Under the pieces are notes generated by a model. The model was not told the origin of the DNA and searched no databases. It saw only the letters and a program-made list of their open reading frames with translations. A stretch of DNA of 64,000 nucleotides from a virus, in IMG/VR virus record IMGVR_UViG_3300033153_010210, positions 1 through 64,000 of that record, one strand, 5' to 3'. Below are positions 35,227 to 44,520 of this stretch, in pieces. The position numbers and the translations under genes were made by a program. Positions within the stretch are counted from its first letter, which is position 1. Every line of letters begins with the position of its first letter.

Positions 35227-35679
35227 ATGGGAAATAGTATGGAAAATAAAAAGATAATAGAAGAATTCAACAGGCTTCTTAAAGTAAGACTCTATAAGCA
35301 AGGAGAAAATCAGTGGCGCCTTGTACCGGTGCAAAAACGTGATGGTACACAAATTAGAAGAGGAGAAATTATATTCAGAGGAGATGAAGAAAAGCTTAAA
35401 TTACTTCTCCGTAGATTAAAAGCTAAAGATAATGAAACCGATCCGCCGTCGGTAAAGAATAGAACATATCAACAAATGATAGACGGAGCAAAGGATAAAA
35501 GCGATCCGTGGATTTGGATCGAACTAAAAGATTGGAATAAATATAGAAATAATAATAAGATAACTACTATGGAAAATTATAAAACTTTAAATCTTGAAAT
35601 TAATAAACCGGTAAAAATAGAACAGAAAGACGGGGCTCTTATTTTAGAGAGAGGGGATAAAATACGTATATTACAATAA
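35227..35679 (+). CDS. Hypothetical protein with C-terminal GDKI module
   Basis: A protein of 150 residues (138-146 if a later ATG such as 35239 is used). The N-terminal part is basic and helical-to-strand (KKIIEEFNRLLKVRL). The last 30 residues are the recurring module (LNLEINKPVKIEQ, then LILERGDKIRIL). It is the first of three consecutive genes in the inter-array segment, two of which also carry the module. Role unknown. Confidence 0.7.
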   Translation: MGNSMENKKIIEEFNRLLKVRLYKQGENQWRLVPVQKRDGTQIRRGEIIFRGDEEKLKLLLRRLKAKDNETDPPSVKNRTYQQMIDGAKDKSDPWIWIELKDWNKYRNNNKITTMENYKTLNLEINKPVKIEQKDGALILERGDKIRILQ

Positions 35680-35709
35680 AACAGAATACATAGGTGGATA
35701 ATATTAATA

Positions 35710-36072
35710 ATGAAAGCTATATTTAAAGTTTATGAACAAGAGACATTGGAGAATTATTTTAAAAAAGAACTAACATGGACTCTTTCAGAAAAGTTAGAAT
35801 ATAATATTGCTATACAGAATCAAACAAAAATCATAAATTTTAGCGATATTGATAATATAAAACTTATACTTTTTTCAAGTACAAATAATGAAATATTTAA
35901 AGTAAGAATTAGCACTTCTACAGATACTATAACATTTACAGTAGATGATATATTCTTATTTACCCCGACCGACTTAATGATAAATAGTATAACAGAAATA
36001 GCATTGGTTGAGGAATTGGGCAATGAAGTAGAGGTAAAAACGATATTTTATGGAGAATTACAAGAAAGCTAA
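35710..36072 (+). CDS. Hypothetical beta-rich protein
   Basis: A protein of 120 residues with alternating hydrophobic and polar residues (IKLILFSSTNNEIFKVRIST), suggesting a beta-sandwich. No module or repeat. AGGTGG precedes the ATG. It lies in the late segment between two module-bearing genes, so it may be a small virion protein. Confidence 0.6.
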   Translation: MKAIFKVYEQETLENYFKKELTWTLSEKLEYNIAIQNQTKIINFSDIDNIKLILFSSTNNEIFKVRISTSTDTITFTVDDIFLFTPTDLMINSITEIALVEELGNEVEVKTIFYGELQES

Positions 36073-36093
36073 ATTATAAAAAAGGATTATAAT

Positions 36094-36342
36094 ATGACAG
36101 ATATTGAAATTTTTTTACAAAGAAACATGGACAGGATGGATAGGGACACGTTGATAGGGGTGATGGCCGATAAATTTAATTTGAGCTTGGAACAAGCAGA
36201 AGAAATAATTATGGAAAGGGAAAAAATAAGAAAAAAAGAATCCCTTATAACAGTAACAAGATCTTTTTTAATAGAGACGAATAATATAGTTTTTGCTTTA
36301 GAAAAAGGGGATAAAATTAATATATTACATAGAGTTGAGTAA
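36094..36342 (+). CDS. Small protein with C-terminal GDKI module
   Basis: A protein of 82 residues: an N-terminal helical half (DTLIGVMADKFNLSLEQAEEII) and then the recurring module (VTRSFLIETNNIVFALEKGDKINIL). This is the smallest carrier and shows that the module can stand almost alone. Its stop overlaps the next ATG (TAATG), so it is coupled to the fused repeat gene. Confidence 0.7.
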   Translation: MTDIEIFLQRNMDRMDRDTLIGVMADKFNLSLEQAEEIIMEREKIRKKESLITVTRSFLIETNNIVFALEKGDKINILHRVE

Positions 36343-37319
36343 TGCCATTACCAGAACCAAGAAAAGATGAAAGTAAACAAGATTTTATTAGTAGATGTGC
36401 AGGAGACAGCACAATGAATAGTGAGTTTCCTGATCAAAAACAAAGACTTGCGGTTTGTTATAGTCAATGGAAAAAACAAAAAAAAGAAGAAATTATAAAA
36501 CAAATAGAAAAGAAAAAAGAGAATGTAATTGAAATAACTAGACCGGTGAAAATAGAACAAAAAAATAAGATTATTTTCTTAGAAAAAGGGGATAAGATTA
36601 CACTATTAGAAGTGTCTCCTTTAAGAGAGTTTAATAATTTTTTTATAGAAGCAAGTATTTCAAGTGATGCAATAATCGAATGGGATCAAAGGAATGATAC
36701 CCCAACCTGGAAGAGGGGAATTTGGGGAAGTGGAACATGGAAAGAAGGAGATTGGGAAAATGGAACTTGGAAAGATGGAACTTGGAAAGATGGAACTTGG
36801 GAACTTGGAATTTGGGAGAGGGGGACTTGGGAAGATGGTATTTGGGAAAGCGGTATTTGGAAAAGTGGGACTTGGAAAGATGGTACTTGGAAAGGTGGAA
36901 CTTGGATAAAAGGAACCTGGGAATTCGGAACTTGGATAGAAGGAACCTGGAGAAAGGGTACTTGGAAAAATGGAGTTTGGAAGTATGGAACTTGGTATGG
37001 TGGGATTTGGGAAGATGGAATTTGGATGTATGGAGTTTGGAATGATGGAATCTGGAAAAATGGGACTTGGAAAGATGGAACCTGGGAAAATGGAACTTGG
37101 TTATACGGAACATGGGAAAGCGGAACTTGGAAAGATGGAACTTGGGAAAATGGAACTTGGAAAGATGGAACTTGGATCGACGGGGTATGGATAGACGGAA
37201 TTTGGGAAGGTGGAGTATGGAAAGGTGGGAAAATATGGAATCCTAAAATAAGAAATTATGAATATAGCAACAAAAATCCATACGAATGTGAATGGAGTTT
37301 AAGTTATATGAAGAGGTGA
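36342..37319 (+). CDS. Three-part fusion: Cys phage domain + GDKI module + GxWxx repeats
   Basis: A protein of 325 residues. Residues 1-45 contain DFISRCAGDSTM and QRLAVCYSQW, a two-Cys motif often seen in phage head proteins. The GDKI module follows at about 62-90 (VIEITRPVKIEQ, then LEKGDKITLL). After it come about 34 GxWxx repeats and the common cap (GGKIWNPKIRNYEYSNKNP). It is the only gene that joins the module to the repeats, and so links the two unusual families. ATG overlaps the upstream stop. Confidence 0.83.
   Translation: MPLPEPRKDESKQDFISRCAGDSTMNSEFPDQKQRLAVCYSQWKKQKKEEIIKQIEKKKENVIEITRPVKIEQKNKIIFLEKGDKITLLEVSPLREFNNFFIEASISSDAIIEWDQRNDTPTWKRGIWGSGTWKEGDWENGTWKDGTWKDGTWELGIWERGTWEDGIWESGIWKSGTWKDGTWKGGTWIKGTWEFGTWIEGTWRKGTWKNGVWKYGTWYGGIWEDGIWMYGVWNDGIWKNGTWKDGTWENGTWLYGTWESGTWKDGTWENGTWKDGTWIDGVWIDGIWEGGVWKGGKIWNPKIRNYEYSNKNPYECEWSLSYMKR
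36706..37232 (+). repeat. GxWxx-encoding 15-bp repeats in the fusion gene
   Basis: About 34 tandem 15-bp units, mostly GGAACTTGGAAAGAT-like, encoding G-x-W-[K/E]-[D/N]. Same unit and phase as in the two large arrays. Confidence 0.93.
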
Positions 37320-37327
37320 TTGTTATT

Positions 37328-37915
37328 ATGAATAAGAAAATAAAAAAAATTTCTCCATACGTACAAGAACTCGTAAAATTGACTGGCAAAAAGGTAAGTG
37401 AAATAGAAAAACTTTGGGATAAAGCAAAAAAAATTGCAAAAGATATGTACGGAATCGAAGAAAAAGATTTTAAAGAAACGCATTATAGATTTATGGTTGA
37501 TACAGTAAAAAACATGCTGGGATTTAATGAAAATAAGTCTCTTGTTGTTGAATTTATAAATTCAGAAAAATCAGCTAAAGAATTTATTCAAGAAGCTATT
37601 ACTACAACAAGTGATTTTCCCCAACTTTGGAAAAGCCATATTAAATCGGAAGAAGATGAAGATGATGAAATAAATGTTGGTGAAGAAATAGATAAAATTG
37701 TTAAACAAACAGAAATCGAAGATAATTATAATGACGGGTCAAATAAAAAAATAGTGTATGATATAGAACAATTAAAGAAATTTCCTATTGAGGAAGTATA
37801 TAAAATAGAGGAAGGTATCACGATGGAAATTAAGCTGCCCAATGGAAAGCGAAAATATATTAAAGCGGAGTCGATAGAAAAAGCAAAAGAAGAAGGATGG
37901 TGTATAGGGGATTAG
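37328..37915 (+). CDS. Hypothetical virion-region protein
   Basis: A protein of 195 residues. The ATG at 37328 follows GAGGTGA. An upstream ATG at 37292 lies inside the repeat gene and lacks a ribosome site. The N-terminal helical half contains VQELVKLTGKKVSEIEKLWDK and the middle has FINSEKSAKEFIQEA, segments I have seen in uncharacterised T4-like phage proteins. The C-terminus is an MEIKLPNGKRKYIKA strand pair. Function unknown. Confidence 0.65.
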   Translation: MNKKIKKISPYVQELVKLTGKKVSEIEKLWDKAKKIAKDMYGIEEKDFKETHYRFMVDTVKNMLGFNENKSLVVEFINSEKSAKEFIQEAITTTSDFPQLWKSHIKSEEDEDDEINVGEEIDKIVKQTEIEDNYNDGSNKKIVYDIEQLKKFPIEEVYKIEEGITMEIKLPNGKRKYIKAESIEKAKEEGWCIGD

Positions 37916-37940
37916 TTTAAAAAAATGTAAAAAAAGTATA

Positions 37941-37948
37941 TATTAATA
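37941..37948 (+). promoter_or_regulatory. TATTAATA variant directly before an SD-less start
   Basis: TATTAATA ends two bases before the ATG at 37951, which has no Shine-Dalgarno site. This resembles the TACTAATA-start arrangement at 9050 and 54749. Confidence 0.35.
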
Positions 37949-37950
37949 AT

Positions 37951-38511
37951 ATGAAAAACACACTTGAAAAATATGTAGAATTTGTACAAGAGCAAATTCA
38001 AAAGTATCACAGATACTCCCAACTTATAAATTATGATGCCGGGGAAATAAATCCTGAAGCAATTAATACAGCACTTGCTCAATATAATGACATATTACTT
38101 ATGCTTATCTCAGAATACAATAGATTAAAAGCGGATGCGCATGATGTTGAGGTTGAATATCAAATATGGTGGGATGATAAATTTACTTCTATGCGTAGGC
38201 AATTAAACCCACCGGATATTGTTGCCTCTAAATGGCTTTCTAAGAGTGAAATAGAATCAGAAACTCGAGCTCAGTATTCTAAAGAATATAGAGAATGGCA
38301 AGATAAATTATTTCAAGCACAACAGAAGAAAGCTTTTTTAGGACAATTATTGGACTCATGGAAAAAAATGGATTCAATTCTTATCACAATTAGTACAAAT
38401 CTAAGAGCAGAAATGCGTTCTCTATCACTTGATAATAGACTGATGTATAAAAAAGAAGAATTAGCGAGCTCTTCCACTCCAATAAGACGGGAAAAAATCA
38501 TTAAAAAATAA
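37951..38511 (+). CDS. Hypothetical helical protein
   Basis: A protein of 186 residues, almost entirely helical and Gln/Glu-rich, ending in a basic tail (PIRREKIIKK). The arrangement of a helix (REWQDKLFQAQQKKAF) and a following SWKKMDSILITISTNLRAEMRSL helix is faintly like the UvsY recombination mediator of T4, but the similarity is too weak to assign. There is no ribosome site, and a late-box variant abuts the start. Confidence 0.6.
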   Translation: MKNTLEKYVEFVQEQIQKYHRYSQLINYDAGEINPEAINTALAQYNDILLMLISEYNRLKADAHDVEVEYQIWWDDKFTSMRRQLNPPDIVASKWLSKSEIESETRAQYSKEYREWQDKLFQAQQKKAFLGQLLDSWKKMDSILITISTNLRAEMRSLSLDNRLMYKKEELASSSTPIRREKIIKK

Positions 38512-38523
38512 TTGTAAACCTAT

Positions 38524-38531
38524 TACTAATA
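38524..38531 (+). promoter_or_regulatory. TACTAATA box
   Basis: TACTAATA followed by TACTATAG, 30 bases before the GTG at 38562. Confidence 0.55.
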
Positions 38532-38561
38532 TACTATAGACATTAGAAATAGGTTAGCTTA

Positions 38562-39080
38562 GTGGGGTATCAAGATAAAATTTCCTCTACATTTGCGCAA
38601 TGGACTCGCAATATAAACGATTATAAAATCCAGCAAAGTGGATTTGAAGGTCAAGTTATTCGTCTTAAGACAACAGCAAACATGTACGGGGACGAAACAG
38701 AGTGGGAAATAGTTTCTCATGACATTGTAACTGTTTCACTTTCTATTCCAGGTGAGATTCCTTTAACAAGATTGCGAAAGGACGTAACTGAAGAAGTTCC
38801 AGAAATTAAAAATGTTTTTCTTTACGATATATTGCCTATTACAGGCAGTTCACGTTTTGAAGATAATATAGAGAAAGATGATTTACTTATACATAAAATA
38901 TATACTGAAAGGGAAAAAGATTCATACTATCTTGTACTTAAAGTATCTGAAATTCAAGGGAATATATCAATTAAGCAACTTATTAGAAAATCTTTTTCTT
39001 GTGCTCCATATAATGGATCCCTTCCACAAAAGGTACAAGATATTATCGATAGTTATATAGAAGATGAGGATAAAATATAA
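38562..39080 (+). CDS. Hypothetical virion protein
   Basis: A protein of 172 residues starting at GTG, with AGGTTAG as a weak ribosome site. It is beta-rich in the middle (EWEIVSHDIVTVSLSIPGEIPL) and acidic at the end. Its stop overlaps the next ATG (TAATG). Its place between late box and large structural-type gene suggests a neck or tail component, with no specific homologue recognised. Confidence 0.55.
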   Translation: MGYQDKISSTFAQWTRNINDYKIQQSGFEGQVIRLKTTANMYGDETEWEIVSHDIVTVSLSIPGEIPLTRLRKDVTEEVPEIKNVFLYDILPITGSSRFEDNIEKDDLLIHKIYTEREKDSYYLVLKVSEIQGNISIKQLIRKSFSCAPYNGSLPQKVQDIIDSYIEDEDKI

Positions 39081-40432
39081 TGACTACAGGGGAAAAATTA
39101 AAAAAAAATTTAGGTCTTGAAAAATTAAAATATGTTAAAATAAGTAGGGCAGTTTTGTCTTCGTATAGAATTTTATTTGTTTGGTACGATAGTTACAGGC
39201 CTACAATGCCTATAACCAATCACAGAATAAAAAAGTTTCCGTGGATAGCTCATATTTTTCATGGAACCGACTTATACCACAATACAAATAAAATAACAGT
39301 TTTTACTCCAGCTATTAATATAGAGGATTATAATGGTGCTATTAGAGGGTCACTAATTATTCCTGTTAATCTAGCGGGGGATAGATTTATTAATAAGAAA
39401 CAATTTACAAAAATTTTTGAAAGTAAATTGAATGAGAAGTTTGTTGATTATATCAAAAGCGTATTCAATAATAAAGAGTATACAATTTATGTAAACCCCA
39501 CTGCTAAAGAAGTAAAAGAAATACATAAAGAAGACCCTGATAATCCGGGAATGCGGGGCATATTCCTTTCAAATATTAATAAAGTATTCGTTGCTAATTC
39601 AAATTTGTTACATAAAAGTATAAAAAACTATTTAGAAAAGCTTTATTCTCCTCTTAATCTTAATGAATATGGATTATATTTCACAACTGATAGCAGAATA
39701 GAAACAATAATAATAGAATGTATAAGCGATGACGCATTTAAAGAATTTGTATCTAGTGATTTTTATAATAAATTTCTTTTAAATTATGAAATCGAGTTAA
39801 AAGAAGTGCTACTTGAGAAACAATCTATATTACTTGGAGAGAGGGCTTTAAAAGAATTTGTAACACTTAATGATTTAAAAAGTGTTGATACTATTAGTAA
39901 TTTTACACAAGTATGGAGAAAAGATAGGAATCGAGTTATGGGCGCAGAGAATATAACTGCTAAACTTATTGATTGTGTTATAGATGAAGCTGATAGAAGT
40001 GTTACATTTCAATTTCTTACTGAAGCGACAGAATTGGGGAATGATCCCGAGACTTTTAAAATAAAGCGTAATAGAAGCAGAACGTATGAAATACAAATTA
40101 AAATACTTGAATTTTTTGATTGGCTAGATGCATTTGAAGGTGAAAAAATAGGACGAAAAGAAATAAATGAAATTTTAGAAGTAAGTAATGTACAAATATT
40201 TAGTACAAGCCCATCTTTTCATTGGCAAGGGATGAATTATAATCTTTCTCAAATAGATGCAAGTATATATCCAACTGACATTCCAAATTCAGTATGGGGG
40301 CCACGACATGGCGATCCTAGTGGATATTTTCTTGACAAACACACTTATGGATTACTAAGACAAATTTCATTTTTTGCACAACAAATGGGAAGTATGTTAA
40401 CTGGTAAACTTCAAAGAAGAGGGCTAATATAA
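39080..40432 (+). CDS. Conserved phage protein, probable virion component
   Basis: A protein of 450 residues. Its C-terminus (NLSQIDASIYPTDIPNSVWG, then HGDPSGYFLDKHTYGLL and QMGSMLTGKL) looks like an uncharacterised protein type of T4-like and jumbo phages. The N-terminal part mixes strands and helices without a known motif. It is coupled to the preceding gene by a TAATG overlap. I expect a structural or assembly role but have no direct evidence. Confidence 0.6.
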   Translation: MTTGEKLKKNLGLEKLKYVKISRAVLSSYRILFVWYDSYRPTMPITNHRIKKFPWIAHIFHGTDLYHNTNKITVFTPAINIEDYNGAIRGSLIIPVNLAGDRFINKKQFTKIFESKLNEKFVDYIKSVFNNKEYTIYVNPTAKEVKEIHKEDPDNPGMRGIFLSNINKVFVANSNLLHKSIKNYLEKLYSPLNLNEYGLYFTTDSRIETIIIECISDDAFKEFVSSDFYNKFLLNYEIELKEVLLEKQSILLGERALKEFVTLNDLKSVDTISNFTQVWRKDRNRVMGAENITAKLIDCVIDEADRSVTFQFLTEATELGNDPETFKIKRNRSRTYEIQIKILEFFDWLDAFEGEKIGRKEINEILEVSNVQIFSTSPSFHWQGMNYNLSQIDASIYPTDIPNSVWGPRHGDPSGYFLDKHTYGLLRQISFFAQQMGSMLTGKLQRRGLI

Positions 40433-40507
40433 TATTTTAAGATTTTTTTACTAAAATATCATAGGAATATAATATTTAAAATTGTTATAATAGAGAGGAT
40501 AAGAATA

Positions 40508-41083
40508 ATGATCAATATTATAAGAGAAATTAGATTTAGCAAATACTTTCCTTTTGTGGTTAATAAAGATTCGTTGAAACATTTTCAAGCAAATTTTAAA
40601 CTAGATCCGTCTATTGTACAGATACAAAATGACGAAGGCGAATGGGTGAGCTTAGATACTATAATAGATAAAGAAAAAGGGCTGAAATATACTGTAGATA
40701 TTAAAAAGGTGTCTGGAGGCAAACGAGTACCGGTTAATCGAGGTAATATTATAGACGAGATAAAAGTTTTTGTACATGTAGTTACTTTTTCAAATGATTT
40801 TACAACTATGAGGAATTTAAAAGGCAATTTTGGCATTATGGTTTTTTCAACTGTTGCCAGAATTTTAATAGAGTTTCAAAAGAGGTATTCAACGCAATTT
40901 CAATGTTTTACATTTACTCCAGCACATCCTAAATTAGAAGGTGTTTATGAAATATTAGCTAGAGAATCCGAAAAACAAGGAGACCTGGTATATATAAATA
41001 GTAATATTGGAAGATCATCAAAAAAATGGTATTTATTAAATAAGAAACTTTGGAAAAAATATACACAAATTAAAGGAGTTTAA
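40508..41083 (+). CDS. Hypothetical protein with MI-type basic N-terminus
   Basis: A protein of 191 residues beginning MINIIREIRFSKYF, similar in kind to the MIKI starts of the repeat proteins, with IRE at 6-8. The remainder is an alpha/beta protein ending in a Trp/Lys-rich tail. GAGAGGAT precedes the ATG. A weak late-box variant, TACTAAAA, lies at 40449-40456. The intergenic stretch 40433-40507 holds nothing else recognisable. Function unknown. Confidence 0.6.
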   Translation: MINIIREIRFSKYFPFVVNKDSLKHFQANFKLDPSIVQIQNDEGEWVSLDTIIDKEKGLKYTVDIKKVSGGKRVPVNRGNIIDEIKVFVHVVTFSNDFTTMRNLKGNFGIMVFSTVARILIEFQKRYSTQFQCFTFTPAHPKLEGVYEILARESEKQGDLVYINSNIGRSSKKWYLLNKKLWKKYTQIKGV

Positions 41084-41085
41084 TT

Positions 41086-42639
41086 ATGAGATTTATAACA
41101 CGAGAGATAAGATCTCTAGCGAAGATTCATCCTAGAAGGATTGATGAAGCTTTTCAAGTTCATTCGTTAAAAAAAGCAGCTAAGAATATATTCAGTTATC
41201 TAGGTAAAAAGGTAGGTTGGCGAGAACTTGTTGGTATATCTGAAGATATAATGGTTCCAACATATTATTCGTTAACAGGTATAGGTAATTTTGTAGGATT
41301 TGAAGCATATCTTACTTCTGGTGGAAAAATAAGATTGGATTTTTCTATTAAAGATGGATCAGGAAAAGTATATTCAGTATCGTGGTTTGAAAAACCTGCT
41401 AGAAAAGCAACTAAATATATTAAAATTCCCCCGCAATTTAACATAGTTGAAGTGTTAGATCATGTAATTGTCGCATTAACTGGTGAATATAGTCAATTGT
41501 TTTCAGAATCTATTTCTTTCAGAGAAAGAGTTAGAAAATTTGATTTTGTAAGAGAGTGGTTGACGAACACTCCAGATAAAGGACGAATCTATAGTGAAAT
41601 TAAGAGAAGAGGAACCGATTGGGACGGTTTATTAGTTCAATATTATGAATATCACGAGTCTAAAGGGCAACCGCGTTCTAAAGTGAGCTTAAATAAAGTA
41701 ACTTTTCAAGTTTATTGTAGTAAAATTTTCAAGGAGGAGGGGCAAGAAAATTTAAGTAATAGTATACCTCATGTAAATGTTTCGGCTGGGGTAGAAGAAC
41801 AAGCGGTTAGTAGCGATGTTGAGTCAGAAAACCTATTCCAAAATGAGCTTTTAGAAAATGAGCATATTGAAAAATTTGAGTATTTAAAATTTCAATTATA
41901 TAATATTAAAAACGGGGATCCGAATACGTTATCTTTATATATTTATGGGAGAGGTGGAATTGGAAAAAGCTACTGGGCAAAAAAGATATTAGGCGATTTA
42001 CCCAATACTTATTATACTAAAGGCAAGATAAAAGGATATCAAGGCCTTCTTCAATTGCTCTACGATCATAAAGATAATGAAATATTGATATTAGATGATA
42101 TAATTAGCAAAGAGGATATGAAAAATACCACAATTGAAAACATTTTAAAAGCTGTACTAGATCCAGAACCTCCTAGACGAGTAAAAGTTGAAAGAAGGAT
42201 ACCTAGTTCAGAAATAAGTTCTGCAGAAGCTCCGATATCAGGTGAAGAGGACATAGTTGATTTTACATCTGAACAAGGAATAATTGTTGAAGATAATTTA
42301 TATAATTTTGAATTTAATTCAAGAGTAGTTTTTATTACAAATTATCCTGAAAAACCGCAAGCCTTTGGTGACCGTGTTTTAAGTATATCTATGTTATTTT
42401 CTGATACGCAAGTGGCCGATATTATAAAAAACGTTTTGGATAAAATTGAACCCGTAGATGTAGGAATAGAGAATAAACAATTTATTCTAAATTGGTTGCA
42501 AGAAAGATATAGAGGAAGACGTAAATTACAACAATTGAGTTTTCGTGTTTTTCAAAAGGTGTTGAGCATATATATGGGTGCTAAACATCTGGGTGGGAAT
42601 AAATGGCAGAAATGGGCTTTTTATGAATTAGCTTCATAA
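41086..42639 (+). CDS. AAA+-type P-loop ATPase
   Basis: A protein of 517 residues. Residues 1-240 hold an uncharacterised N-terminal domain beginning MRFITREIRS. The ATPase core has Walker A YGRGGIGKSY near 286-295, Walker B EILILDD, an acidic inserted loop and a sensor-1-like RVVFITNYP, then a helical C-terminus. The pattern matches an uncharacterised phage ATPase type with a conserved FISN/FITN strand. It sits among late genes just before the second repeat array, not with replication genes. AAGGAG precedes the ATG. Confidence 0.75.
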   Translation: MRFITREIRSLAKIHPRRIDEAFQVHSLKKAAKNIFSYLGKKVGWRELVGISEDIMVPTYYSLTGIGNFVGFEAYLTSGGKIRLDFSIKDGSGKVYSVSWFEKPARKATKYIKIPPQFNIVEVLDHVIVALTGEYSQLFSESISFRERVRKFDFVREWLTNTPDKGRIYSEIKRRGTDWDGLLVQYYEYHESKGQPRSKVSLNKVTFQVYCSKIFKEEGQENLSNSIPHVNVSAGVEEQAVSSDVESENLFQNELLENEHIEKFEYLKFQLYNIKNGDPNTLSLYIYGRGGIGKSYWAKKILGDLPNTYYTKGKIKGYQGLLQLLYDHKDNEILILDDIISKEDMKNTTIENILKAVLDPEPPRRVKVERRIPSSEISSAEAPISGEEDIVDFTSEQGIIVEDNLYNFEFNSRVVFITNYPEKPQAFGDRVLSISMLFSDTQVADIIKNVLDKIEPVDVGIENKQFILNWLQERYRGRRKLQQLSFRVFQKVLSIYMGAKHLGGNKWQKWAFYELAS

Positions 42640-42656
42640 AATCAAAGAGAAAAAAA

Positions 42657-43010
42657 GTGAAAAGAAAATTAGAAATTTATATGTATAGTAACAACTGGGT
42701 TTTTGATGAACCAGGGGTTTGTGAAAAAGAACCGTTTGTTATGGGCAGTTCAGAAATTATAACAAATGTAGCAAAGAAAAAAGGTATTAAAAATTTACGA
42801 GAGAAAGTTTTGTTACTTATATTTAGCGATTCTCCTTTTCAAGGGGCAGATTGTAAATTATTTTGGGATGGTGAATCTTTAAATGGTAATTGGTATGTCA
42901 ACTCTGAAACAAATGAAAAAGGATGGCTATGTCCGGTGTTATTATATTATTTTAATAAAGCACCAGAGAATATTTATTTTTCTGTAGAAGAAAAAATAAA
43001 TTGTTATTAG
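42657..43010 (+). CDS. DUF6717-like small protein
   Basis: A protein of 117 residues starting at GTG. It has the order FDEPGVCEKEPFVMG, then LLIFSDSPFQGADCKL, then GWLCPVLLYYF and APENIYF, which I associate with a small uncharacterised family (DUF6717). The family name is from memory and should be treated as tentative. No catalytic residues are evident. It lies between the AAA+ ATPase and the second repeat array. Confidence 0.6.
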   Translation: MKRKLEIYMYSNNWVFDEPGVCEKEPFVMGSSEIITNVAKKKGIKNLREKVLLLIFSDSPFQGADCKLFWDGESLNGNWYVNSETNEKGWLCPVLLYYFNKAPENIYFSVEEKINCY

Positions 43011-43029
43011 CAAACAAGGGGATTGATTG

Positions 43030-44502
43030 ATGATCATTATAAGAAAATTAAATGAATATTTATCAGGATTTGATTATCGTCTTCCTGATGACCCCGAATT
43101 GATTTTATACGATTTCTATTTCTTAACTACTTACGGGAACGATATAGAAACAAATATGCCTGAGGCGGACTTCGCAATAAAGGAGGCTTCTGATAAAATT
43201 GTAGAGAGTCTTCATGCCCACATGTTAAAGGCAGTAAAATATGCGCTATGTAGTGAAATTAGACATATTTTCGATGGATTAAGAGATATTGAATCTCTTG
43301 AAGAATTAGCAAAAATGGATAAAAAAATAAATAGATTTGTTAATTCATATTCTAGAAATTATGAATTAAGTACTGGTATTGATCTTACGAATCGAGAACT
43401 TCGAGGTGTACTTACAAAAGAAACAGAATCAAGCAGACTAGCCTCTTATGAAGCTATTATTGAAACACAAAAAGAATTAAATATGACAAATATGGAATTG
43501 GCTAAAATTTTTAGTAGCCTGTTTTTAGAATTAGATTGGAAACGTGATTACGGGGGAAGAGCTTGGGATATGATAGTTGATGGATATAAAATGCTTCTGA
43601 AAGCTAAGAGGAAAAATGAAAAAATCATTGCCATCGATCACACTTATGATTTACAGCATAATACTGATACGGTTTTTAATAAACTGCAGATATACTATAA
43701 AGATAGCTCTGGATATGGGTGGATTAGAAGAGCGTTAAATTGGAAAAAGGATGTAGAAGATATTCGTTTTTTTTATGAAAAAGTATCACCTCAACTACGG
43801 AGAATAGTAGCTTTTATAGCGTATAATGTGTACGGACTTACAATGGAAGATAAATCTTATCAGCATAGAGTTTGGACAGGCGGAATTTGGGCGGGGGGAA
43901 CTTGGAATGATGGAATTTGGAAAAATGGGATTTGGAAAGATGGAACTTGGAATGACGGGGCTTGGATTAACGGAACCTGGGAGAAAGGAGCCTGGAGAAA
44001 TGGAATTTGGAAAAATGGAATATGGCAAAATGGAACCTGGGAGCTTGGAACCTGGGAAAATGGTACTTGGGAATATGGAATTTGGGAAAACGGTACTTGG
44101 AAATATGGAACTTGGTTTTACGGAACTTGGAAAAATGGAACTTGGGAAGACGGGGAATGGAAAGATGGGGTCTGGGAATATGGAGTTTGGAAAAATGGAG
44201 TTTGGAAGTATGGAACTTGGTATAATGGAACCTGGGAAAACGGGACTCGAGAAAGTGGAACATGGCTAGAAGGGGTTTGGAAAAATGGAGTTTGGGAAGA
44301 TGGTACTTGGTTGTATGGAGTTTGGAAAGATGGGGTTTGGAATGATGGAATCTGGGAAAATGGGATTTGGGAAGATGGAATTTGGAGAAACGGAGCTTGG
44401 GAGGGTGGCAAAATATGGAATCCTAAAACAAGAGAATATGAATATAGTAATAAAAACCCATACAAGTGTGAATGGAGTTTAAGCTATAGAAAAGAGCGAT
44501 AA
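43030..44502 (+). CDS. GxWxx-repeat protein, family B, member 1
   Basis: A protein of 490 residues. The family B N-terminal domain (about 280 residues) contains LILYDFYFLTTYG, SEIRHIF and AIDHTYDLQHNTD, segments also found in other uncharacterised phage proteins. About 35 GxWxx repeats follow (one reads GTR because TGG has become CGA), then the common cap. ATG at 43030 follows AAGGGG (43016-43021). It starts MIIIRKLNE and is the most divergent of the five members at the N-terminus. Confidence 0.85.
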   Translation: MIIIRKLNEYLSGFDYRLPDDPELILYDFYFLTTYGNDIETNMPEADFAIKEASDKIVESLHAHMLKAVKYALCSEIRHIFDGLRDIESLEELAKMDKKINRFVNSYSRNYELSTGIDLTNRELRGVLTKETESSRLASYEAIIETQKELNMTNMELAKIFSSLFLELDWKRDYGGRAWDMIVDGYKMLLKAKRKNEKIIAIDHTYDLQHNTDTVFNKLQIYYKDSSGYGWIRRALNWKKDVEDIRFFYEKVSPQLRRIVAFIAYNVYGLTMEDKSYQHRVWTGGIWAGGTWNDGIWKNGIWKDGTWNDGAWINGTWEKGAWRNGIWKNGIWQNGTWELGTWENGTWEYGIWENGTWKYGTWFYGTWKNGTWEDGEWKDGVWEYGVWKNGVWKYGTWYNGTWENGTRESGTWLEGVWKNGVWEDGTWLYGVWKDGVWNDGIWENGIWEDGIWRNGAWEGGKIWNPKTREYEYSNKNPYKCEWSLSYRKER

Positions 44503-44520
44503 AACAAAGGTCTGTCAGCA

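Noticed and set aside
37951-38511. UvsY recombination mediator
   Set aside because: Similarity is limited to general helical character and length range, with no conserved signature residues visible.
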